Shown here one piece after another: positions 23,196 through 35,009 of a stretch of 64,000 bases of DNA. Made by a program: the position numbers and the translations under genes. The DNA is taken from the NCBI GenBank assembly GCA_026018925.1, contig JAKSZU010000003.1:188515639-188579638 (forward strand), read 5' to 3'. Numbering within the stretch: position 1 is the stretch's first letter; each line of letters opens with the position of its first letter. A model generated the notes under the pieces. The model saw only the letters and a program-made list of their open reading frames with translations, ran no database searches and was not told the origin of the DNA. The DNA is from Tupaia tana (Eukaryota > Chordata > Mammalia > Scandentia > Tupaiidae).

Positions 23196-24240
23196 CATGG
23201 TCTGGGCACTATGTATTAAGCTGTGGGAAGGATTGGAGCATCACTCACAGTCATGACCAGGAATAGACACCAGGGGATGTACAAAGACACCACTTGAGGC
23301 ATTCTGTCATGGTGCCAAGTAAACATGGTCCCAGGCAGAAAACCTGGGAGCCACCACGTGGGCAAAAACAGGCCAAGAAAATGAGCCTAGTAGTTTTAGG
23401 GTGTTTAATTAGAGGAGTCATATTCTCAGAGGTACTCGAGAAATGCTTTCACTTGTCCACTGGCCACGCTTCTCATCCCCACCCACTTCTCATCTTGAGC
23501 CAACAGAAGTGTGAACAGAGACCCAGCAGGAACCCAGCTGATCTGCATCTACCTCCTCCGAATCCATCTCACTCTCTGCCCTCTGCGTGCCTGAAATAAT
23601 CTTTTTTCCCTGCAATGGCTTGTTAGGCACTTGGTCTAGGACATCATCAGAACAGGCATTCAGTAATCCCTGGGGAAACTGGGGCAGTCGAGAATAAACC
23701 CTGATGACCTTGAAAGCAATTTCTTCTGTACCCAGAGTTCCTCATGCAAATGCACTGTGACATCTTTATCAGCTATACTCTAAATTAGAATGCGAGAAGC
23801 ACAAATAAACTCAGTGAGCATAACTGAAAATCGGCCAGTAAACTTCAAAATAAAATAAAGCTTTTTATAATAACCCATGAAAATCAAGTGCACTTGTCTA
23901 AAGACTAGAGATTGGTTGATGTCCATCATGGGTAATAAATCACTGGATCTATAAAGCAGTAATCTGTTTTTATTCCTAGTGTTAAAACTAAGCATTGGTT
24001 TGGAGTAAATATATTTAAGGCGAAAAACAACTTAGCTGAAGAGAGCTTTAGCCTCTGATCAAAATTTCAGTTTGAAGAAAATTATTTTGTTATGTTACCC
24101 AGGATACAATTTAGAAATAGACATATTTTCTAAAAGTTTATTTTAGGCAAGTGTTTGCTTCATAATATTCAGGAAGAAATAAACTTAAATAGATCTATAA
24201 CCATTTACAAAAGTTGGTAATTCAAAAATCAATGTAGTTT
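23196..24240. other. Intron with no recognised element
   Basis: No feature supported. The open frame at 23294-23599 has no recognisable protein similarity and no splice context. Confidence 0.4.
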
Positions 24241-24600
24241 CTATTTAAATTCTAGTAGGTTTCGTTTGCAGTTTGAGAAGCTGATCCTAAAGTTCACAGA
24301 TGAAAAGTAGCCAAAACCAGCAAAAAATGTTAAGAGATATGAAAAAAAGCATGGGTGCCTACTCCATCAGATATCAAGATTTATTTCACAGCTAAAGCAA
24401 TTATAATGGTGTGTATTGGCTCTGGGTGATAAACCAAAGGAAACAAATCAGAAATAAAAGGTTCAATGCAGAAAATGTAGACTAATGACAATATAATCCC
24501 AGGTCCACAGGATATGAAATTGGAAAAATTGAAAGGCCACTAAATCCAAATGTAAAAAGCAAAACACCTAAACTTATTTTAAAAATAGAAAAAAAAAAAT
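24241..24600 (+). repeat. L1 ORF2 fragment
   Basis: L1-type text in sense orientation includes gagaagctgatcctaaagtt, ctactccatcagatatcaag and cagctaaagcaattataatg. Frame broken. Confidence 0.65.
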
Positions 24601-24786
24601 ACTTATGTGTTATTTAGGTAGAGAAGGATTTATTAAGCAGAATATAAAAAGCACAGACCAAATATAACCTTATTAAAATGTAAGACTTCTGCACAGAGGA
24701 TGATGCCATAAATAAATTATAATGACAAGCCACAGATGCTGAGAGAAGATATTTACAACAGATAACAGACTCAGATTTAATAGTTT

Positions 24787-24787
24787 A

Positions 24788-24828
<41 letters not shown>

Positions 24829-24832
24829 CATA
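24787..24832. repeat. (GT)n microsatellite
   Basis: About 17 GT units with a few interruptions at both ends; likely polymorphic. Confidence 0.9.
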
Positions 24833-25264
24833 TATATTTTTTCCCTGAGTTTCAAAGTGGAGTTAATAAAAAGTAGAAAAAGAATCTAGGGCTATGATTC
24901 TCAGGTTAGAGGATAATGGCTGGTATCCTTTCAAAGGTGAAAAACACATTTAAAAAAATTTAGTATTTACATTTAGTCACTATACATCTTTACAGTGCAC
25001 AACACAATTTTCCCAGCAGGAATAGGCGTGTACCAGTAAAGACAAAGATATTACTGCATACATTAGCATCAGCAAATAACTTTTCGCTTTCATGTTAATT
25101 AAACATATTGTTTTTCCCCTTGTTCCCCTCCCTCCCTTCCACTTAGTTCAATATATTAAAAACTCCTACCATCAAGAAAGAAAGAAAAAAACCAACATTG
25201 CCCCCCCACACACCTCCCAAAATAAGCAAAGAATATCAAGTTTCTTAACGGAACATAAAATTGG

Positions 25265-26350
25265 TGAATAATACTAAAAGAATCTTTCACTTTAAAGGCA
25301 ATCAAGGAAATGGAAATTAAACATTCATGGGATGACGCACTGTGTTAATTGGTTAACAAACATTAAGATCTGATATTACTAAGTATTGGTGAGGATGAAA
25401 ACAAACTCTTGCATTCTGCTTGGTGGGGATGTAAACTAATACAATCACTTTGAAGAGCAACTTCGCAATGAACTAAGTTGAGGAAGTACATATTCTACAA
25501 CTCAGCAGTTCCTTCCTAGTACTTATCATAGAGGAAGTTGCTCACGTATATCCAAAGAGACACAAAGATGTTCACTGGGACATTGTTGAAGTCCAAAACT
25601 GAAAAGAATCTAGGAGTCCACCAACAAGAGAATGGATGAAACTGGTGATACTGTCATGCATATTGTACATACAGTATCATACAGTACTTAAAATGAATGA
25701 AACAGATTTATCAACACAGATAAATCTTAATAATGTTCCCCTTAAGAAGCAAGTTATAAAAGAATACATATATTATTTACATAAAATCAAAATAACAAAA
25801 CAAGCATTTATGGACATAAATGCATATGTTTGAAAATGTAAAAAGCACAGGGCCAGTCAATGGCGTAGTGGTTACGTAGTTGGACTCCCACAAAGCTGAC
25901 AGCAGTTCGAGTCCTGGACCTGGTGACTTGAAAATCATGCTGGGTGCATGTTTTTGTGTGCTCAAAATCTCGGGAAGAGACTAGAGAAGGGATTGCAGCA
26001 TGGCCATCCTTCCTTGGGGGTTGATTTCTCACTTTTCTCTCACTATCTCTCTGGCAAGTACACATACACTATGGCAAAAACCTCTAAATAAAAAAATTAA
26101 AAATATACACATACAGATGGACTAAACACCAGCTTCACCCAGTGATTACCTCTAGAAAGAGGGGAAGCACTGAACTCCTTCCACAAGGGGACTTCAACTG
26201 TATCTGAGGTTTTATTTTGTTAACAAAGCAAATGAAAAATATTCAAGACAAATATCAAATTTTTAAGTATTTGGTAACTACTGGTAATGGAGAAGTAGAT
26301 TGTCCCTAAATTATTCTTGCTTTTTCATCTATGTTTGAAACATTTCCAAC
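25265..26350 (+). repeat. Old L1 3' region split by a SINE
   Basis: Sense L1 text runs from gcaatcaaggaaatggaaat and ggtgaggatgaaaacaaact to gttcactgggacattgttga and aacaagagaatggatgaaac. It resumes after the SINE with gattacctctagaaagaggg near 26150. Confidence 0.65.
25849..26100 (+). mobile_element. tRNA-derived SINE, long form
   Basis: It starts agggccagtcaatggcgtag and has B box agttcgagtcctggacctgg. The body is diverged but collinear, ending in ctctaaataaaaaaattaaa. It is inserted in the old L1. Confidence 0.8.
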
Positions 26351-26688
26351 GTTTTTAAAGGTCCTGCATGTCCATGTGCAAGTGAGCATTTGTTTTGAAT
26401 GTGTCATTATATCAAGGACTTAACTTCACTGTACTGAATTTAATGATACAACACATGAATACAAATAAGTATCATCTCGCATGGGACTACCTTAAAGCAG
26501 ATGCATTTTATAGATTTATACAATGTTCCCTAGAGCTGTGGTTATTAGCCAGGACCTAACATTCAGAAACAAGACATGTACATATGTGAGCAATTCCTCA
26601 ACATGTCGAGGATGGGGTAGCGGAGGGATTTGATTACTGTGCAAAGACTACACATGTGTATATTCTAACTTTCCTCCTACTTCTCAAA
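26351..26688. other. Intron with no recognised element
   Basis: Nothing supported. Confidence 0.4.
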
Positions 26689-26762
26689 TACTGGGTCATG
26701 AGAAAAGTCATGACACATTTTTGCATAGAAAAACATGTCATGACTTTTCTGATGACACAGTA
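26689..26762 (-). mobile_element. Mariner-type MITE, 74 bp, near-perfect palindrome
   Basis: Arms agaaaagtcatgacacattt and aacatgtcatgacttttct pair almost completely around tttgcatagaa. The loop is the reverse complement of the loop in the 3629 copy, which sets the minus orientation. TA flanks both ends. Confidence 0.8.
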
Positions 26763-27094
26763 TTTTTACATTTCCAAACTTTATTAGGTAAGATTGGTTA
26801 GAGAAAGAATATAAATGTCATAGCAAGAAATTTTCACTTATAGTCCTACTTCTCAAAAAACCATCCTAGTTTTTCAGTGCTATAGAAATGTTGTCTGTAG
26901 CAATTATCACTGTCATATGAAGTAGGAATTGAGACCCCCCTGAGAGGGGGTAATAGCTACAGCTTGCACTGGTATGGCATTCTGAATTGTTCCAGAACAT
27001 GGTCACATGGCATTTAATTGTACTAGACAGGGGAGGTACTAACCCAGCAAATCATTTTGGTCCCTCTATCACAATCTGGTTCCATTGACAGTTT

Positions 27095-27345
27095 CTTTTT
27101 AAATTATGCCAAAGGGCATGTGTCGTACAAGAAAGATAGTGAATCAGGGAGAATACGCCCCATGAGGGCCTAGTCAGGCCACAATCCTTTCTCCAATTTT
27201 CCATGCAGTCAGGATGTCAGGATCCTGAGCACACATGTGCATATGTAACATGTAATCACTGGGAACAGGACTTGAACTCCAGTTGGCCATTTGGGATCCA
27301 GCTTCCTATGCCCAGTGCTTACTCTGTGCACTACAGGGCCTACCC
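27095..27345 (-). mobile_element. Older tRNA-derived SINE relative, long form
   Basis: On the minus strand it begins ggccctgtagtgcacagagt and is collinear with the older copies at 5954, 10326 and 31393. It is heavily diverged. 26763-27094 to its left is plain intron. Confidence 0.6.
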
Positions 27346-28230
27346 TCCACTGACCTTCAGTTTGACCTCTTCACCCCAGATCCTACCAAGAACCTCTTTC
27401 AACTGCTGTCTCCAAAGGCTCCAGCATGGATCTCACCAAGATCAGGGGCAGTAAGCTGGCAGAATGACTCTCACCATAGTTGAAGTTCTTTGAACAAGAG
27501 CTGGAGGACTGGTGTCTTTGGGATTAGATAGTTCTGTTCCTGAGGCCTTAGCCTTCTCTCCCCATAAATGAACAGATGTTTCAGATATACCTGCTTTCCT
27601 TGTGAGCCCTGGAGAGAGCTGAGCCAGCACGTCCCAAGGTTCTGACCTGGGTCATTTATAACCCATATCATTTCCATAAAACTTAAGTGGAAATTATATC
27701 CACATAAAGTGAGCCAGAATACAAATGGGAAAGCAAACAGGCCTAATGGCCTTCTTACACAGTTAGTCACAGTTGACCGAACGTGACTCACAGCCACAAA
27801 TGATCTTATCAAGGGTCCTCTGGTCCTAGAGCCTGGTAAGGGGCAGGAATAAAGAAATGCAGAGCTCCTCCTCAGTCATTTACAGAATGGTTCAGCAAGT
27901 TTTGGTTGCCTTGGTGGATATTCAGCCAGTATCCCACACCCTGGAAGGTCCTTTGCCATGTTCATAATCAACCCTGCCTTTGCAGATGGGGAAGTAATAA
28001 CAACCCTAGTCATTACTAAACACAAATTAACTTGCACATGCAGAGCACTGAATCCTCTCCAGTTTTTTAGTTTATCATCACTCCCATCCAACAATGCCTT
28101 CACACATAGGTATAAGTAGTCATTCATGTGGTTTCATTTAAGGAGATACAGAAACCCTTCACTAAATGGCCTTCCCCCATCGGTGCCTGACTATTAGCAA
28201 GTTTTTTTTTTTTTTCCTTTTAAAAGACTA
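27346..28230. other. Intron with no recognised element
   Basis: No exon or repeat recognised. A T-rich tract lies at 28202-28220. Confidence 0.4.
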
Positions 28231-28346
28231 TAAAATAGAGAGAGAATCTGGCTTTTGAGTGAGATACTGGATTCTCATTCTGGCCCATACCAGTGGGAAC
28301 AGTTACAACCTCTCTTTAATATATCTATTAAGGAAAGAGTAATAGT

Positions 28347-28680
28347 ATAGGTTGAATATCCTTAATCCAAAACCCAAAATGCTCCAAAATCTGAAAGTTT
28401 TTGAGCAACCACATGATGCCAAAAGAGAAAAATTCCATACTTGACCTCATGAAACAGGTCACAGTCAAAATATGGCAATACCAATATATTCTATAAAATT
28501 AACCTCAGGCTGTGTATGTAGGGTATATATGAAACATAACATGTATTTCATGTTTACACTTGGGTCCCATTCCCAAGATACCTTATTATGGATATGCAAG
28601 TATTCCAAAATCTGCAAGAGATCAAAAATCCTAAACACTTCTGCACCCAAGCATTTTGGACAGAGGATATTCAACCTGTA
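28347..28680. mobile_element. DNA transposon MITE (Tigger/pogo-like)
   Basis: The ends are inverted copies, taggttgaatatccttaatc and gaggatattcaacctgta. Inside are the self-complementary phrases caaaatgctccaaaatctga and gcaagagatcaaaaatccta. TA dinucleotides at both junctions fit Tc1/mariner/pogo target preference. No transposase. Confidence 0.65.
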
Positions 28681-28737
28681 TCTACCTTTCTTGTGGGTAA
28701 CTGAAAGGATTGAATTCAATAATTTATGGAAATCACT

Positions 28738-28998
28738 GGGACCAGCAGTTAGCGTAATGGCTATGTCGCTGGACTCCCATGTAGTCAACCGTGGTTCAAG
28801 TCCTGGACCAAGTGGCTTAAACTCACACTGGGTGTGTGTGCGTGTGTACCCAAGATCCTGAGAGGAGAATGGAGGAGAAGGGATTGCGGCGTGGTCATCC
28901 CCCCTGGGGGGTGATTTCTCGCTTTCTGTGTCTCTGTCTCTCTGGTGAACACACACGCTGTATAGCAAAAGCCTCTTCAAAAATAAATAAATAAATAA
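28738..28998 (+). mobile_element. tRNA-derived SINE, long form, young-looking
   Basis: A perfect 20-bp TSD, aataatttatggaaatcact, lies at 28718-28737 and 28999-29018. Body and head are near the inferred consensus. The tail is aataaataaataaataaa. Confidence 0.95.
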
Positions 28999-29429
28999 AA
29001 TAATTTATGGAAATCACTTAGTACTGTGTCCAGCACCTAGTACATATTCAACACATGACAGCTGTGACTGTTGTGTAGCCTAGCCCTCCTTAGGTTTCCA
29101 ATAAAACTGAAATTCTCCCAGAACAGTCTTCATGGCTTGGTGTATCAGTCATTTCCAAGCCTAATGGGATGGATCTATAGTAGCTGGAGACTCAGGAAAA
29201 GGAAGTTAGAAGAGAAGCAAAGGGAAGAATCATCACTGGGCAGTAAAGGGAAGGCTAAGAGCATGAAGACTCAGAGTGTCCCCAACCTCCCAGGGGCTAC
29301 CTCTGAATCCATTTACACAAAGGTTTCCAGGGGAATTCACCAACCACAATCTCCAAGAATTTATAAGTTAGGTCACTTGAATGAGGATGGATGTTTCTCT
29401 TTTTAAATTGAGGATTAATTTGCATAGAG

Positions 29430-29510
29430 TGGAATATATAGATTTTTTTTAAGGTTATAAGTTGGAGAATTTTGACAACTGTATACCCAGTGTGTTTACC
29501 ACTCCAACAT
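29430..29510 (-). repeat. Possible L1 3' fragment, antisense
   Basis: The phrase tttgacaactgtatacccag near aaggttataagttggagaat weakly matches the antisense L1 3' UTR pattern seen at 53226-53300. 29071-29429 has no recognised feature. Confidence 0.35.
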
Positions 29511-30154
29511 GAGCTGTCTCACATGTGCTGGCTTAAAGCCATTTTGTACAGAGCTCATGTATAAGGAGTATCAGAGGCAAGACCCTATCCCTATAATCCT
29601 GGTACCCTGAGGCAACCTACAATATACGGGACAAAAGTAGGATTGAGAAATCCGAATGGAATAAATGCGATTGCAGTGGTTAAGCAGAATGGAGAGTAAA
29701 ACTGAGTTGCCAGCTAAGTAATTCAGTACTAAAGTCTTTAGGGTCAATGAATCTGGGCCAGAATATTCATAGAATGGCCCTATAGGATTGCCATAGTTGA
29801 GTAATGGAATAGACTAATACCAAGATTCTTTCTCCACCTTGAGATTCTTTCTCAACCATACCTCTGCTACCTCTCTTTCAAAAGGATCACTCCGTGCCTT
29901 AGTTTTCAGACCTGAAAAATATTAAAAGTAGACCAAAGGCTTTCTTGGTGTCTTTTCTGATTCTAAAAACTTAATCCTGTGTTGTTTTCTAGACAGGGTA
30001 GTTTCACTGCACTATGACTCTAAAATCTCTCTCCTTTGCTTACTTAACACAAGCACAGCCTCCCCTGCAACTGTCTATGCATCTGTAAACTGGAACCTTT
30101 CCTAACAGAGGACAAAAGAAAGCAGGAAAGGCAGCTTGGTTTACTTTAAGATAG
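29511..30154. other. Intron with no recognised element
   Basis: Nothing supported. Confidence 0.4.
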
Positions 30155-30226
30155 TATTAGGCTGTCTGGAAAGTCTTGAGGTATTTTTCTATGCAAAATG
30201 CATGACTTTACTGACAACCCAATATA
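30155..30226 (+). mobile_element. Mariner-type MITE, slightly shortened
   Basis: It runs ttaggctgtctggaaagtct, ctatgcaaaatgcatgactt, ctgacaacccaata. The right arm has lost several bases relative to the 3629 copy. TA flanks. Confidence 0.7.
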
Positions 30227-31083
30227 ACTTAGCTGACGGCTTTTACAACATGGCATCTTCCTGATTCCTACGTCCTCCTCAAATGTATCTGGGGTAGTAA
30301 AATTGGAAGACATTTGAGAATTAAAAAAGAAATTTCTCCAGAAAAGAAATTTTGACCTGTGTAATCTCAGCAATTTTGGTTTTGTGGGAAAACTGGTTCT
30401 TCTTTGTTTAGATTAGAACCTACAAGATGTTACCTCTTCCTAGAGGCACTAGGCCCCTGGTCAGAGGGGTTCATGGAGAATTTCCAAGGCCCTCTACCTG
30501 CACCCCTCTTTGGGCACCTCTACTCTGTATCCTGTAGTGTAACTTCTGTACCCTGGCTGAGATGCTATGCTTCTTTTAATCTTTTATAAGCTGGTAAGTG
30601 CTTTGTACATGGTAAGTGCAAAATCATATTTTTAATGGAGAAATAAATGAATAAATGTTAGTCTGGCTCCAAGTAAATCTAATTGTGTCGTTAACAAAGG
30701 CATTTGCCTCCTACAATATTCAAAAGTAGAAAATAACGTAAAATGAGCTGTTAAAGCCTCTTGAATCTTTATCACTAAGTACTAGCCTCAAGATGTAATC
30801 ATTCTCTTTGACTAAAATGATTAATTTATAAAATGCCGTAAAAGTTGAAACATTATCCAAAACAAATGATAATTACAATCACTTAATATTTGTTTGACAC
30901 TTTAAAGTATTTAAAGAAAGCAGCTAACTTCTAAAGAGTGGGAGTAAGAGGTTAGGGAGGTCAGGGAACTTTTATGTTATACCTTAAAGAACACTTAGGT
31001 ACTGTGAAATGTTTTACCATAGATAGATATGATTTCTTATCATTTTTAGGATGTTTAAAAATGAAGCTTACATAGTTATTTTT
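30227..31083. other. Intron with no recognised element
   Basis: Nothing supported; AT-rich. Confidence 0.4.
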
Positions 31084-31384
31084 TAAGCATTTTTTTGTGG
31101 GGGAGAGGTTTTTGCTATAGGGCATGTGCGCTCACCAGAAAGAGAGAGACAGAGAGATAGAAAGAAAAGATTAAAAAGAAAAGATAGAAAAGATAGAAAG
31201 CAAGAAATCACTACCCAGGGAGAATGGTCATGACACAATCCCTTTTCCTCCATTCTCCTCTCGGGATCTTGGGCACGGACGCACATGTACCCAGTGTGAA
31301 TTTAAGCCACTGGGTCTGAGACTCGAAGTGTGGTTGGCTACATTGGATTCCAGCAACATAGCCATTACGCCATCTGCTGGTCCC
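31084..31384 (-). mobile_element. tRNA-derived SINE, long form with expanded A/G tract
   Basis: The minus-strand 3' pyrimidine stretch is enlarged by repeated gataraaagaaaaga-type units (31160-31205 on the plus strand), making this copy about 40 bp longer than its relatives. Head gggaccagcagatggcgtaa. Confidence 0.85.
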
Positions 31385-31392
31385 CATCATTT

Positions 31393-31622
31393 GTTTATTT
31401 TTTTAATGCCAGAGAGCATTTGAGTGTATGTGAGAGAGCACCACCCAACAAATCTGGTCACACTATTATCCCTTTTCCTCCAAATCTCCATTACAGTAGG
31501 ATCCTGGGCACATGAGCTTCCAATGTACTCTTCAAGCTACAGGGGCGGGTATGCAAATCCTGGCTGGTCCCATGGGATCCGGCTTTCTCTGTGTAGTGGT
31601 TAATCATTGTGCTCTGAGATTA
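31393..31622 (-). mobile_element. Older tRNA-derived SINE relative
   Basis: It is collinear with the old subfamily (gccagagagcatttgagtgt; tggtcacactattatccctt; ggatcctgggcacatgagc). It abuts the younger SINE to its left. Confidence 0.6.
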
Positions 31623-32653
31623 TACATACATGCATGCATGTATAACAAAATGTACATTTTATTATTGAAAAAAAATGTGTCTCAAGGAGGTTAAGTGATT
31701 TTCCTGAGAGTTAATGACAGAATCAGAAAATTATGTACTTATGTAACAGCACAGGAAAGGGAAATTTGAATCCCACTGGTGTTTCTGAATCTCTCCATTA
31801 AAACCACGATAATTCACTAACTGCATGCCCTGGACTAGCCTCTGCTATTCCTCTACTGAGAGCCATTGAGACCTCTCACATAAGAATAGGTGTGTGTTCC
31901 TCAGACACATGTCAAATGCCATACAATGATCAATAATTGATTATAATGAAACTTACAAGAGACTCATTTATCTTACTTAAATAAAGAAACATGTTGCCTA
32001 TATTGCTATCTTTGGTTATTTTTTTCCTCACTTGCACAAATTGGAAGTTGTCAACCAAATGATATTCCTGTGTTACTATATTACCCTACCCACATGTAAA
32101 TTTATTTGAAGTATCTGAGATAAGCATGGTATTTGGCCATGATATGTTTCTTTAACTGGTGTTTTACTAGCACAATGGTTCATTGTATCAACCTTTAATT
32201 GGTAGAACTAAAATCAATGTCTTATAGGAACTGCTTTAAATGAACATGAAAAGTAAAAAAAAAAAAAAAATATTTGTAATGCCTGGTCCCTGCATTTCTC
32301 TAAGCAAGAATGTTCACACAGGACCATGCCAGAGCTGTCATGATTCAAAAACGAGTAACAAATTCACAAAACTCACAACAGCAACAAGACTAGTTGCCAA
32401 AAGCTTGCTTTGACAGCTATCTAGAAAGACACAGCGAACTCAGAGAACCTCAGCTAATCCAGCAGCCTCTCTTGCCGGGCTTTCCTGCTTCAGCCAGTGT
32501 AAAGAGGTAAACCTCTCCAGTAGTAAATGCCTTTTATTCCCAGGAACAGCCTCCTCATACGAGGAATCTCCAAAGAGTTAGCAGGAAATACATATTATGA
32601 AAAAAAAAATCTATGCATGGATTCAAGGTGACCTTCTACAATAGATTACCTAG
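31623..32653. other. Intron with no recognised element
   Basis: An 18-base A run near 32256 is the only low-complexity feature. Confidence 0.4.
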
Positions 32654-32827
32654 GGCCCAGCTGTGGTGGAACACAGATAGTTCCAGTGCCTGGAAGGCTG
32701 GAAGCCACATCAGTGATAGAGTCTGGTTCCCAAACCTACCTGAACACGTTGACTGCATGCACTTAACACTAGCTAGTTGGGAGGCTGGGGCAGAAGATTC
32801 CTGACACAGTGAGACCTTATTAAAAAT
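32654..32827 (+). repeat. Possible 7SL RNA-derived (FLAM/Alu-like) fragment
   Basis: Three blocks in Alu order can be picked out: gggcccagctgtggtggaac, gctagttgggaggctggggc and gacacagtgagaccttatta followed by aaaa. About 80-100 bp of unrelated sequence separates the first two. The match is suggestive only. Confidence 0.35.
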
Positions 32828-32838
32828 CACCTAACTTA

Positions 32839-33416
32839 GGCCAGCTGATGGATAGAGGATAAGGTGGTTGGATGCCACATGGCAGACTATGGAGTTGGAG
32901 TCCTGGACTTGGCAGCTTGAAGAAGCTCGAGTATATATGCATATGTGCCCCAAATACTGAAGGAGAATAGAGGAGATGAGTCAGTGGAATGCCCCCACCA
33001 CCACCCCCATGAAGGTTCTTTCTCTCCTTGTCTTTCTGCTGCTTTTGCTGCCCTTTTTTTTTTTTTTTTTTTTTTGGTGGTGGGGAGAGGTTTTAGCTAT
33101 AGGGTGCATGCAATTGCCAGAAAGAGACAGAAAGTGAGAAATCACCCCCCAGGGAGGATAGCCACACTGCAATTCCTTCTCCTCCATTCTCCTCTTGGGA
33201 TCTTTGGCACGTATGCACATGTGCCCAGCCTGAGTTTAAGCCACCAGATCCAGGACTTGAACCGTGGTCGACTACATGAGAGTCCAGCGACATAGTCATT
33301 ACACCATCTGCTGGTCCCTCTGCTTCTTTCTCTCTCTGCTGAGTGTACATGCCCTATAGCAAAAACAAAACAAAACTCAAAACCAAAAAGAAAAAAAAAT
33401 AAAACAAAACTCTCTT
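32839..33416 (+). mobile_element. Older tRNA-derived SINE split by a younger SINE
   Basis: The left part, 32839-33052, starts aggccagctgatggatagag. The right part, 33319-33416, is tctgcttctttctctctctg and gccctatagcaaaaac plus an A-rich tail. The gap is filled by a minus-strand SINE. Confidence 0.65.
33053..33318 (-). mobile_element. tRNA-derived SINE, long form, nested
   Basis: The T-run at 33053-33075 is its poly(A) tail. The head ends in the sequence complementary to gggaccagcagatggtgtaa at 33299-33318. It lies within an older SINE. Confidence 0.88.
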
Positions 33417-33662
33417 GGGACCAGCAATTGGCATAATGGCTATGTTGCTGGACTCCCGTGTGGTCATCCGCAGTTCAAGTCCCGAAGCCAGTGGCTTAAA
33501 CTCACACCAAGCGCGTGTCCTTGCGTGCCCAGGATCCCAAGAGGAGAATGGAGGAAAAGGTATTGTAGTATGGCCATCTCCCCTGAGGGAGCGATTTCTT
33601 GCTTTTTGTCTCTCTCTGTCTTTCTGGCGAGCACACGTACCCTATAGCAAAAACCTCTCTCT
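33417..33662 (+). mobile_element. tRNA-derived SINE, long form
   Basis: Head gggaccagcaattggcataa, body aggatcccaagaggagaatg, end ctctctgtctttctggcgag. It follows the 33053 copy in opposite orientation. Confidence 0.88.
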
Positions 33663-33894
33663 TTGACTTCTCTCTACCCTCCCTCTCATGAACTCAAAGG
33701 AAAAGATAAATAACTAAATGACTATCTAAGTCAGTAACTTCCTATCCCTTGATGTTCCTTGTAGCTTCCCCAGTGCATGCTCAAATTGCCCAACGACCAG
33801 GGCACCTCTCACTCCAGGATAAGCAACTCTGGCTCACTTGGTCCACAGGACCCTAACGGGTAGAACTGTGCTGGTGTAGCTCCCTCTCTCTCGC

Positions 33895-34180
33895 TCTCTT
33901 AAACTCAACTGTCTTCAAGGTCTAGCTGAAGTCCTGCATCCTTCTCAAACCCTAATCTGCCCCTCATAAGCCCCCCTTTCTCTGAGCTGCACAGTTTAGT
34001 ACCATACAGTATTTTTGGTGTCTGGTTTGATGTAGGTCTGTGTTATCTTCCAAACCAAATATTAAGTTTCTTAAGGCCAGAGACCATGTCTTTTACTCTC
34101 ACCTGCCCTCAGATCACCTAATCAATAGATAAATATACTGATAGCATCCAATTAATACTTGTAGAATATGCAGAAAATAC
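33895..34180 (+). repeat. L2 3' fragment
   Basis: Landmarks are caaggtctagctgaagtcct, attaagtttcttaaggccag, agaccatgtcttttactctc and attaatacttgtagaatatg, the L2 3' end order. The rest of 33663-34473 has nothing else. Confidence 0.7.
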
Positions 34181-34473
34181 CTTGGTCACTAAGCTTCAGT
34201 CACTGTGCATACACCTTGAGGCTCAGGTCTGATTCCAGCTATCAGGATAGGGTAAATCAGTCAGCAGGTGGTCACAGGAGTCCTTCAAGGGTTAAGGATG
34301 GTCCTAACTTCCTATCCTTCCCCAAGAGCACATGTCTTTTTTGATCAATAAGTCATTTGTTCAGTTGGGCACAGGTGTATTATGTTTTCAATCACTGTAG
34401 GTTACTGAGCAAAAGGGGAGGTCATCGGGGATGGGTTAATACCTCACAACAAGTTGTCTTAAGAGTGTATTCA

Positions 34474-34736
34474 GGGGACCAGCAGCTGGCGTAATGGCTA
34501 TGTTGCTGGACTCCTATGTAGTCGACCGCAATTTGAGTCCCGGACCCAGTGACTAAACTCACACCAGGCGCGTGTGTATGCATGCCCAATATCCCAAGAG
34601 GAGAACGGAGGAGAAGGGATTGTGACATGGCCATCCCCCCTGGGGGGTGATTTCTTGCTTTCTGTCTCTGTCTCTTTCTGGTGAGTGCATGCACCCACCC
34701 TATAGCAAAAACTCGCCCCCCCCCCCAAAAAAAAAG
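34474..34736 (+). mobile_element. tRNA-derived SINE, long form
   Basis: Head ggggaccagcagctggcgta, body complete, tail ccccccccccaaaaaaaaa. Imperfect flanking copies of agtgtatt and ggtgtattt suggest a TSD. Confidence 0.88.
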
Positions 34737-35009
34737 GGTGTATTTGGTAACTGCCACTGTAGTCACTCAAGTAATGTTTGTTTTAGTTCACTGCAATTTT
34801 TCTTAATGGCATGGAGTGAAAACATCTCCTTTAAAGTCTTAGTAATCTAGTCAGAGAGAGGTACCACCCAGATGCTACTCTGTAGGAAAATATGGTATGA
34901 ACTGACAAAATAGCAGCAAGTGGAAGTAAGGTTGGCTCCAAAGCCTGACCATCCAACAGTAAGGTTTATTAGGTTCTGAAGTGGTGAACCCAGAGGTGGA
35001 TGATAGTGA

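Larger units (their letters stand above)
28235..29070 (+). repeat. MIR interrupted by two later insertions
   Basis: MIR text at 28235-28346 (atctggcttttgagtgagat, attctggcccataccagtgg) continues at 28681-28717 (tgggtaactgaaaggattga) and finishes at 29019-29070 (gtactgtgtccagcacctag). A DNA transposon and a SINE occupy the gaps. Confidence 0.75.

Noticed and set aside
28465-28980. 171-codon open frame on the minus strand
   Set aside because: Nearly all of it is the reverse of a SINE and part of a DNA transposon; the same peptide pattern recurs at other SINE copies.
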